64,000 nucleotides of DNA from Chrysomallon squamiferum. Taxonomy: Eukaryota; Mollusca; Gastropoda; Neomphalida; Peltospiridae. Positions within the stretch are counted from its first letter, which is position 1, and the number at the start of each line of letters is the position of its first letter. The notes under the pieces are model-generated. The model saw only the letters and a program-made list of their open reading frames with translations. It was not told the DNA's origin and did not search any database. Location of the stretch: NCBI GenBank assembly GCA_012295275.1, contig CM022668.1, positions 721,637 through 785,636 of the forward strand, read 5' to 3'. This document shows positions 45,312 through 56,300 of this stretch, piece after piece. The position numbers and the translations under genes are program-made.

Positions 45312-45710
45312 ATGAATGTGAGAAGAACGTCAAAGGGTAAAAGTGATTTCACTTTCGAAGAAAAAAAGCGTAGAAGTGGAGATTTTAGCTTCATTCCCAG
45401 AACAGACTGGAACAAATGTTTTGTGTGTCAAAAGGACACTGCAGAATATCTATGCTGTCCAGCGGACGACACAGATCAACTTCTTCCAGGTTCAGATTAT
45501 GGATCTATTGCTGAAGACCTCCTCAGTTTCGCCCAGATCGGCTACTTCGCAAAGAAGCTCAACCTAGCAAGACTCAACGAAGGCCACGGTATTGCCTTCA
45601 CCTTACAGATGCGTAGAGCCAAAGTTCACGGATCGTGTAGACTTGAATTCACTAAAACTTTGCTAAGAAAGGAAATCAGAAAGAGAAAGTGCCAAAGAGT
45701 TAAAATTTAA
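45312..45710 (+). CDS. Short Cys-x2-Cys/His-x3-Cys module protein (cluster copy 4)
   Basis: A 132-residue basic protein of unknown function that is almost entirely the module also found at the C-terminus of copies 2 and 3. It has DWNKCFVCQ at 32-40, EYLCCP, GSDYGSIAEDLL, NEGHGIAFTL and AKVHGSCRLEF. Likely metal ligands are C36, C39, C48 or C49, H106 and C109. The tail is Lys/Arg-rich and could bind nucleic acid or act as a nuclear signal, which is inference. It lacks the acidic motif and Cys/Gly-rich middle of copies 2 and 3, so it may represent the ancestral form or a shortened one. A five-codon uORF (45298-45315) ends in TGA overlapping the ATG as ATGA. A possible acceptor ATCTTTAAG precedes it. 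Confidence 0.75.
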   Translation: MNVRRTSKGKSDFTFEEKKRRSGDFSFIPRTDWNKCFVCQKDTAEYLCCPADDTDQLLPGSDYGSIAEDLLSFAQIGYFAKKLNLARLNEGHGIAFTLQMRRAKVHGSCRLEFTKTLLRKEIRKRKCQRVKI

Positions 45711-47096
45711 TATGTATTTTTATTTTAGTTTTTAGTATCAGTTTGTCATTTTGTAAAGGTCATCTTCCATTTAACAGTTATTATAATTAAGTATCAGAGC
45801 TGTTATTAGGTTTTATGTGAAACATTTCAAATTAGTTCTAAGGGTCACTTACAATAATTATATCATATTTTAAGAATGATTTAAAACATAATAATAAGTA
45901 ACAGTTTTAATATTAATTTTTTACGGTTAGTTATTACGTTTTCAGTGTTATAAGTAAAATTTTACTTTCTTTGATTAACTCTCAGAGTAAAAAGTTTACA
46001 TTTGTTTCGAGCGTTGAAGAACTAAAATTAACAAAAAAAACACAACATATAACATTTGTTTAGTGTCAAATAATTCAAATTTATAAGATGAATCTCAGAA
46101 TTAAATTTTAACAGATGTTATAAGTGTTAGATGTGATATTTAACATTAATTATTTAACATTAATTAATTGATTTATATTTTGATACCAATTTTTAAGTGT
46201 CAGAGTTAAAATCACGTGTCACAAATAAAATTTAACATGTTTTAAGTGGCAGAAAATTAATCATTTTTGCATTTTCTATTAAATGAACAGAAAGAGGATT
46301 AACAATAAAACAAATAAAAATGTGTGTTGACAGTCAAATAGTGCGTTGTGAGTGTAGCCTATGGGAGTGTGTGTGTACGTGCACGTTTTAAATACATACA
46401 AGTACAACCGTTTGTTTGTTGTTGGGATTTTGTTCTTGTTTGGTTTTTATTTATTTTTTTTTTTTTTTTATTATTATTATTTATTTTTTTTTTTTTTTTT
46501 TCTTTAGGGGGTTTATATTTTAGTGTGGGTACGTGTGTTTGAATTTTATTTTTTCCTTTCGTTACGTTTTTATTTTTTATTTATTTATTTTAAATTATTA
46601 ATTAATTTGTTTATTTATATTACTTCTTTTATTATATATATAATTCTTTATTTTTTATTTGTTGTCTTAACTACGAAACAAAAGAGACACTCGTGAAAGA
46701 TAATCAGTGTTCACTCTATTTATAAACCGTTTTACTAATTCTCTCCGCAATTAACCTTCTTCGTATACGGTATAGCCTCTTTTCGTTACCGACTAACGGC
46801 CCTGAACTTTGAGTTCAGTATAGTTGACCTTTCAGATGTGAGATAAACAAAAACCGCCAGCTAACCCAAGAGCTGTTAGTGTAACTTGTAGTCGACTGTA
46901 CATACAGAATTTACAACATACACAACGAAACAACAGAAGTATTAAGTTGTACGTGGAAGTTCAGAACAGTATATACAGCGAATTTATAATGTCACTGTGT
47001 TATATTCAGTTTTCAAAGAACTGATCTAAACTGTACACATTCCGAACTGACAGAAACGCGTACTATATTTTTTATTATTATTTTACATCACACAAC
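45711..47096. other. Upstream region of the P450 gene
   Basis: AT-rich with poly-T tracts (46453-46502). The last 420 bases are less AT-rich and likely hold the P450 promoter and 5'UTR. No clear TATA box is identified. Confidence 0.5.
46802..46830 (+). promoter_or_regulatory. Everted nuclear-receptor-like palindrome upstream of the P450
   Basis: CTGAACT-TTG-AGTTCAG (46802-46818) is a perfect 7+3+7 palindrome, that is an everted repeat of AGTTCA-type half-sites. A TGACCT half-site follows at 46825-46830. It lies about 280-295 bases before the P450 ATG. Vertebrate CYP3A promoters are known to use everted AGTTCA/AGGTCA sites for PXR and CAR. Equivalence here is inference. Confidence 0.3.
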
Positions 47097-47289
47097 ATGG
47101 ATTTTGTGTCGCTGTTCGACGTCATCCCTCTGTCTCTGCTGTTGTTGTTGGCAAGCGCAGTTCTTCTGTACATGTAAGTAAAACAGACTGCAGCTCTTCA
47201 GCCAGTTTATCATCCAGTCTTGCTCAGTACGTCTATTTATTATCTTATAAGTCTGTCATTTTATATATCGGTCCCTTTTTCAATCTGTC

Positions 47290-47338
<49 letters not shown>

Positions 47339-50300
47339 GCATGTTTTTGTTCAATAGAAACACAACAAACTGTTTGTGCTAGCACTGAACATTCAGTATA
47401 GCAATATAGTACTAGAATAACGATAATTTGTCATAACGATCACATACGGTTTTATACAAGCAGTATAGCAAATGTAAATATGAGTAGTTACCCAGGTCCA
47501 GCCTCAACTCTTACAGATTACCCTGGGAATCATTCTGTAGTCCTCACCTAACAAAAAAAAAAAACTTTTTTTATTCAGAAAGAAAAAGGATTCATGTTAT
47601 TTGTCAGTGTGGTTTGAACTTACTGCCAGACATACTATGTGGGCAGGATTAACTGTATTAAGAGGAGTAAAAAATATGCATTATATAGTGAGATGGTGGT
47701 ATATAAAACTTCTTTTAAAAAATATAGGAATAATAGTTAATTAAAACTGGATCACAATGTTTCCTAGTTAACATAAGAAATGTACTGTGGGCCTTCTAGT
47801 TCTTATTTTCATTTCCTGTTTATTCCACTAATGTGGTTGACTAACACTAGCACTATCACCACTGCTTGAATATTTTTTCACTGAAGAATCTTTCCAATGT
47901 CATTCAGTTTTGCCCAAGTTTATCATTTAAAAACAAAAACAATAGAATTTGATAGGTGCTTCCTGCGCAAAAGAGAAATGACTGTCTAATTGGAGAAAGT
48001 AGGCAACCACTGAATTCTTTGTTTTTCTTGAAACAATTGTGTTCTTCTTATAAGTCAACTTTTGTTTTCTGTTTCAAATTCTAACTAGATTTTTGTCAAA
48101 TATTTGGCCAAGATTCAAGTTGTTTGAATATAAAGGGTCCATTGAACAAATGTCTTATCTGTCATGAGTTCACAAAACCTGACAAATGATTTCAGTAATT
48201 AGTAGGTCTTTGCTTCACCATGCCATGTGGCATAAACCTTCACTGTAGATATACCAAGATCCAGGAACAAGGATGCCTGTTTATCAAGTTACATCAGAAT
48301 ACATGGGTGATGTTACATCTTGCCTCACTGTAAATGGCTCAGTCCCTTTCCAACATTTTTAATGAAGCTGATCTGTACCCTCTGAAGAAATCAAGGTGGC
48401 AAAAAATAGGCAATGGTACCATACAGCTGTACTAATTATCATGCTGGAGACAATATACAAGAAATTACAAAACATTGTTTGTTTGCAATTCACTTTAACT
48501 TTTCAGATTAAGTTTGAGTTTAGACTATTTGTCTTTGATAAAAACTGGATGTATTTTAAATTGGTAAGAGTCTCCTGGTGTCATGGTAAATTGGTTAGAG
48601 TCTCATGGTATTTTAAATTGGTAAGATTTTCATGTATTCCCAGTCCCACAGTCTGGAAAACGGGGGTTCAGCTTACCCTGGTCTTCCCTCTAGCTGTCTG
48701 CCCATTAGTCATATAATGATGTGTATGTATGTTATGTGTAGGAATATTTGAATTTGTGTATAATGTGTGTATGTTTACAGTAATGTATATGTATTTGCTG
48801 CCATTTAGTTGATTTCACTGGTTTTACCAACATACTTTCACACTTGTAGCTATGGAACCAGAAATAACACATATTTTTCAAGTATTGGAATCCCATCACC
48901 AAAGCCTGCCTTTCTCTTTGGAAACAGTAGTGACCTCAAAAAACATGTAAGTTTTAACTTATTTGTAGTTACAAATACAAAAACATGTTTTAAATTACAG
49001 TTTTAGTAGTTTTGTGTGTGTGTGTTTTAAGTGGTTTTGTGTTAAAAGTACAGAAATGTGAAGTTTAAATTGCTGATGGTAAACTACAACTTTTCTTATA
49101 AAATGGTATATTTTAAGTGTTTTCCTTTATATAATTTTAAATTATAAACTGTTCTTGAGGTGTTGTATAACATTTATTTTATATATTGTTATTGATGTTA
49201 TATGGTACAGTTTTATTTTATATATTGCTGCAGTTATTGTAAGAGTCTCTATATTATTTATTTTGTAAATTGTTACTAACTGTGATTTTGTATATTTATT
49301 TGAGGCAGTGTTATTGATGTTATTGATCTACAATATTTATTTTATATGTTATTGTTGATGTTACTTATCATTGTAGATTTTTAAATATTTTTATCTGCTG
49401 GAGTTTAATTTCAATTTCAGGGATTACTGGATGCTATAGGGAAATGGCATGTACAATACGGAGATGTTTTTGGGTTAGTAGATTTTTTTTTAAATGTTTA
49501 CAGTTTAGTCAGAGAAAATCATTGAATGACTATATGTATATTCTTACACATGTGTTGGTTTATGCATTATGTATGTGTGTGTTTTAGTGTATGTATGTAT
49601 ACACATGTTTGTTGAGAATGTGTCTATGTGTCATGTATATATAATAAACAATCCGAACATGAACTCTTCACGGTAACACTCTCATACACAGATGTTATTT
49701 GTTTTCATTTGTTTCCAGTCTGTTGTTTGGAACTATACCAATGACCTGTGTTTTTGATGTTGACATCCTCAAAGAAATTCTTGTGAAGGATTTCACTAAC
49801 TTCTCAGACAGATTTGTAAGTGCTTTGTTACACTGCTGTACAGTTACAAATATATAAAGATGCAAATTAAAATAAAGATTAAACAAATAAATCAAAAACA
49901 AAGTTTAGGTATACATATAAATAAATAAATTAATTAATTAAACAAGAAACCCAGTTTCTTAGCAGTAAAATCTAATAATTAAATAAACAAACTAAATATT
50001 AAATAAAACAAGTAAATAAATAAATATATGTATGTGAAATACAGCAAGTAAATAGATATTCTTATATAAATAGGATAGATATGTCACAGAAATCAGACGA
50101 TTTTTGAGAATGAATATAAATTCCTGTTTAAAGTGTGTTACAAATATACCATTCTTGCTTTCTTCTTTTTCATTGTTAAGTAAATCTGATTACTCAGACA
50201 GGAAAGGTCAAGACAGTTATTGTCATAAACTGTCCAGATAATTAAAATTTACAAATGAATGCTATGGTCCATGCCACTCAACAGCTGCAGTGTAAAATAG

Positions 50301-53300
50301 AAAATGTAATATTAATGTTTGTAGTGTAATGAATTGTAATACATACTAATAACTGCAGAAGTACAGTATATAGAATTATATTAACAATCATAGTGCAGAT
50401 TAAAATGTGTATAAATGTATGCATCACATACGTTAAGTTTATGAATAGAGAATATTTTAATATTTATATAAAATTAAAAATATTTCTTACCGAATTTTCC
50501 TCTATAGGTTATGAAGTAGATCATCACATTGATATATTTAGTTGTGTGAAGTCACAACAGCCTCATGATTTATTTTTATTTTCTGTTCAAAATTTTATTT
50601 TATGTATTACCTTTGTTCTGCAGGTGATGGATTTGAACAAGGATCCAGTTAGCCTAGGTTTGTTCTTTCAAGGTGGCTCATCATGGAAACGACAGAGAAT
50701 GATTTTGTCACCAACATTTACAGCTGGAAAACTACGATTGGTGAGCTGTAGTTAAATATAATGCAGTGAACTAGAATAAATATATGCACAATGTGAAGTA
50801 TCTGTAATAACCAGTTTGTTTATATATAACAAGAGTAATAAACAACACAGTTTTTAATCAGTGAATTGATATTAAACAATACTCAGTATTGTCCACAGTA
50901 AACTATATATTGTATTTAATAATGACTCATTGATAAAGGTTTTCTAGTTTGTAAACTAATGTCCACAATAAAAAATAAATAATAATAAAATAAACAGACT
51001 TCAGTGATTCAGTAATTTGTATTAAAAAACCTCTTTATAATGAAAAGAATTAGTTTTGCAGTAAAGCAATAATGATGTGACTATTTTCTAGATGACAGGT
51101 CACATTCAGAAGTGTGCACAGACACTTACAAGCATTTTTGAAGAGCATGCACAAGAGGGTAAATCTGCAGACGTTAAAAGGTTTGTTCACACACAGTACT
51201 TAATAAAATCTAGAGGTTTCACAAATCTTTCATCAAATGTACATATTTCACAGAGTACTTAATTAACTGCACAGATTTCATATATTTTACTTGAACTCTA
51301 CTTAATCTTATGTATATTTCATTTTATTTGAATTGCATATTTTATAATAATCTAGAATTATCACTATAATACAGTATTTTTGGTGACTTCACTATGGATG
51401 TCATAGCGAGTACAGCATTTGGTATTGAAATAGATTCACAGAGAAATCCTGATAATTTGTTTGTGTACCATGGCAAGAAAATCTTCTCAAGCAGCTTCCT
51501 CAACAGCCCAGCTATAATTCTAGCCAGTAAGTGTCTAGCTAACTTACTAGTAATTCTAGCCGGTATGTATCTAGATAACATACTAGTAATTCTAGCCAGT
51601 AAGTATTTAGCTAACTTACTAGTAATTCTAGCCAGTAAGTGTCTACCTAACATACTAGTAATTCTAGCCAGTGTGTGTCTAGCTAACATACTAGTAATTC
51701 TAGCTATGTGTCAAGCTAATGTACTATTAATTCTAGCCAGTAATTGTCTAGCTAATGTACTAGTAATTCTAGCCAGTAAGTGTGTATCTAATATGCTAGT
51801 AATTCTAACAGGTTTGTGTCTAGCTAACATACTAGTGTTTTTCCAATCAGTATGTGTCTAGCTAACATACTAGTGTTTTTCCAATCAGTATGTGTCTAGC
51901 TAACATATTAGTGTTTTTCCAATCAGTATGTGTCTAGCTAACATACTAGTGTTTTTCCAATCAGTATGTGTCTAGCTAACATATTAGTGTTTTTCCAATC
52001 AGTATGTGTCTAGCTAACATACTAGTGTTTTTCCAATCAGTATGTGTCTAGCTAACATACTAGTGTTTTTCCAATCTGTATGTGTCTAGCTAACATACTA
52101 GTGTTTTTCCAATCAGTATGTGTCTAGCTAACATACTAGTGTTTTTCCAATCAGTATGTGTCTAGCTAACATACTAGTGTTTTTCCAATCAGTATGTGTC
52201 TAGCTAACATACTAGTGTTTTCCAATCAGTATGTGTCTAGCTAACATACTAGTGTTTTTCCAATCTGTATGTGTCTAGCTAACATACTAGTGTTTTTCCA
52301 ATCAGTATGTGTCTAGCTAACATACTAGTGTTTTTCCAATCTGTATGTGTCTAGCTAACATACTAGTGTTTTTCCAATCTGTATGTGTCTAGCTAACATA
52401 CTAGTGTTTTTCCAATCTGTATGTGTCTAGCTAACATACTAGTGTTTTCCAATCTGTATGAGGTACTGTCTAGTGTTATATCAATGTCTATATGAGGTAC
52501 TGTCTATTGTTATATCAATGTCTATATGAGGTACTGTCTAGTTATATCATTGTTTATAAGAGATACTATCTATTGTGATTTCAGTGTATATATGAAATAC
52601 TATCTTTGTTATAGTCAGTGTCTATATGAGATAATATATATTGTTATATTAGTGTGTATATGAGATGCTGTCTATTGTTATTTCAGTGTCTATAGACTCT
52701 ACTTGATATACCAGCTCATTGCATGTTAGTGAAGTAATGTATTTGAGTGAAGATGTGTTGTGTGTATACTTAGATAATTTATTATTTATATATAAAGTTC
52801 TGTTAAATTGTATATCTATAAAGTTGTATTAGGTTCTGGTTATGAAGTTTTTTTTTATCTGTATTAACATTATGTAAAGTTACATACAAAAATCTTCTGT
52901 TTGCAGCTCTGTTCCCATCAACAATACCAATTTTGAAGAAATTAGGAATTAGTGTATTGCCTAAAGATGCAGTTACATTCTTTACTTCTACCATGAAGAA
53001 GATGATAGAAGAGCGAAAACTTGAACCACAGGCTGCACAAAAGGTGAAAAAAAAATCCAAGAACCTGTAGGTTATGGTTTCACATCCCAGTATAAGACTT
53101 GAACAAGTTACAGAGTCACTTGACATTCATTAATGTTATGCTGAGGTGTTAAATATTTATTCGTTCATTCATTCTTTCTCCTTGTCCATATAACTGTTTT
53201 ATTGATCACAGATTACATCAACAATACACAGAATTGCCAGTGAATAAACTAAACATAAACAAGAAAATTTTACATTCATGTTAATGTAGATTAGAACTAA

Positions 53301-56300
53301 ATAAAAGCCTGGATGTTCATACTTTTGATGCAAAAACTTTAGAACCTCAGCTTTGTTACTACAAGGAAGTATTTTTCACATGTTATTACTTACACCAACA
53401 GAGAGAGACACATATTGCATTTGTCTTAAATACATATAAAATATATTCAATTTAATAAGTAATAAAAACTATAAAAGGCATTAATATTTGCCTCTCAAAA
53501 ACATTAATAAAAATAATGTAAAAAAGAACTACAGCATTATAAGAGAAATATTGAATGAGTCTAAAATTATATTATTTCATTGTTAATTGAAAGCACACAG
53601 ACTTTTTACAACTGATGCTGAATGCAGAGGCAGAAATCTTTCCTGGAGATAATGCCAGTGAACAGCAAGGAAAACGTAGGTTCACACATCTTATCATTCC
53701 TGCCTTTATAAAATAACACATTACAAAGAATTACTTGTAACTACACATTTGTTACAGATCACACAACTGTAAATATACATTATTATTTGTTACAGTTCAC
53801 GGAACTGTCAATATACATTATCATTACACATCTTATAAAGAGGTACACGTGACTACATATTTGTTACAGTTCACACAACTGTTAAAGTACATTATTATAT
53901 ACCTTACAAAGTATTACTAATATCTGTTCAGATATAAATTAACATAGTTGTTAATGTTTTATTAGCTACAGATTTCAGCTAAATATTTATCACATTTAAG
54001 ATGACATTTGTGAGTAGGTAACTTAAGTATAACTGAGAATTAATCAGAAAATTATTCCCCTATCAGTATTGAATAAAACTGAGTCACTGTTTCAGGTCTG
54101 ACACATGATGAAATAATAGCACAGGGATTCCTTTTCTTTATTGCTGGCTTCCAGACAACAAGAACACTGCTGCAGTTCATTGCCTACTGTTTGGCCACAC
54201 ACCCTGATATTCAGGACAAACTCTTTAATGAAATAAAACAACTGGATGATCAGGTAGTTACATATCTGTGTGGTATGAACTTGTTTGCGTACATGAGGAA
54301 TAATTACCAGTTTGTGTGTGTGTGTGTGAGAAAGAGAGAGAGAGTGTGTGAGTGTGAGGGTGTATGTGTGTGGGGTGTGTCCGTCCAAGTGTATATTATA
54401 CTTTTACTTTTTTCAGCAGGAACTAAATTATGAAGACATCTGCAAACTGCAGTATTTGGAAAATGTGATCAAAGAAACTCTAAGACTCTACCCTTCAGTA
54501 TCAGCGTATGTAATTTTTTTGTGTTACATTCACTGTATTTACACAGGCTATTCTTGTATTATGTTTACTAATAGAGTTTATACATAGATATTATATATAT
54601 TTTTGGGTGTCATTTTAACTAGCAGGATTATAAAAGTGTGTGTGTGGATGTGTATATATAGTCACTCCCTGCTTTCGGCATGTGTAAAATTTTCCTTTAC
54701 ACCACTTTATTAGAGAACATCATTATGTCCAACATTAGATGAGTCAGCAGGATATGGAAAAAGAAGTCTTCATTAAAAATTATTTTAAAATAATTGTTAA
54801 AAATAAAAGGAGCTAAAAAGCAATTTAAAATACAACAGAAACACATTAAAATATGTATATAATAAAATGTTTGCACCAAACTCAGATTCATCACTTTAAA
54901 GTAAATAATATATTTTTATTAATTTTATTTATTATTCATTATAAATGAAGCCTAAAATATTCTTAAAATTCTTTAATGCCTTGTTATGTTGTTCTGCATA
55001 TTTGTTGTCATACTTAAGGATTTTTATTGGCAAATCAACAGATAAATAGAATAATTTTATTGTGTTGATTATGCTTTAAAAACATTTACTAAAATGTGTT
55101 TTTAGAGTTCTTTAAAGTTTAATGATATTCTTCAGGGAATTATACACTGTTTGTCTCATTGGGAGGCACTGTCAGGTTTAGGTTAAAAAGGTAGGTTGTA
55201 TCACAGCTTTCAGAATCAATTATGTAGGGTGGGATGTGACTCGTGTGTGTGTGTGTTTTTCATTGTTACTGTCACTACCAGTTTTTAAATTTCTGTGAAG
55301 GAGTGTGATTTATTCCTGATTAGCACAGTAATATAAAGTGAAACCATCTCTTGATGTCAGAACACTCCACTCAGAGACACAGGGAGTGAGCTGAGCTGCT
55401 AACAGCATTGCATCAGAAGTTAGGCAGAAAGTTTGCCAGTTAGTGGCTTTGTCATGATTAAAGAGCAGGATGAAACAGTTTAACCTCACTGTGCCCTCTG
55501 GCTGTAGGGATTAGTAAGTGATTAAGTGATGCAACTGAACACTTCTATTGCTGTAGTCAGTGTGGTGTCTTCCCATCTGGTCGAATTCCCAGTTCGTAGA
55601 AATAACTCCTCTACCGCAATACCTGATTACCTCTGTATGTAATGAACTTGGTCTCTTGATCTTCATGTAAGTTTTGATTATAGACGGACAATGGTTTAAT
55701 TACCAATGTACATAAATCTGGTTTCTTTGTTCTTCTGCTGCCAGGGCAGAGCGTATTTTTGCAAATTGATTATGTAACATCACTTGAAAGCAGAAAAAGC
55801 TTTCACTACTCATTTGTTGTTATATACTTTTCCAATCACAGCGAAGATGTTGCAGGTCATGAGATCGATCTTCTTCTTCTTATTATTATTATCATTATCA
55901 TCAATATTATTATTGTTATTGTTATTATTTAATCTGGTCATTTCTAATTCATCAACATTTCATTTCCAATTAAAAAAAAAAAGAATCCTAAATTTTATGG
56001 TCAGTTAAAAACACATTTCATTAAACATTCATCACAGAAAAGTTTCTAGATTCGTACAATATTATTATAACATTGTACATATTACTGAACTTACTGAAAC
56101 ATCAGACACACTGTTTTCTTTTTTAATTATTTAAATTCAACTACATTCAGTATATGAACTATTCAGATATTTTCATATTTGCATACTTTATGCAAAAAGT
56201 GATATCCATACTACAGTAATAGCATGGATTAATGATGTGGTTGTTTCAAATTTCCCATCATTAAGTGAGATATCATTAAGCAGGAGACTAGTTTACACAG

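Noticed and set aside
51394-51861. A 155-residue protein across P450 exon 7 and the repeats
   Set aside because: Only the first part, to 51526, is P450. The rest is the minisatellite read through the donor.
55130-55780. Possible tRNA-derived SINE with GGTCGAATTCCC, inside P450 intron 11
   Set aside because: The B-box-like word is present, but no A box at proper spacing and no flanking duplication were seen.
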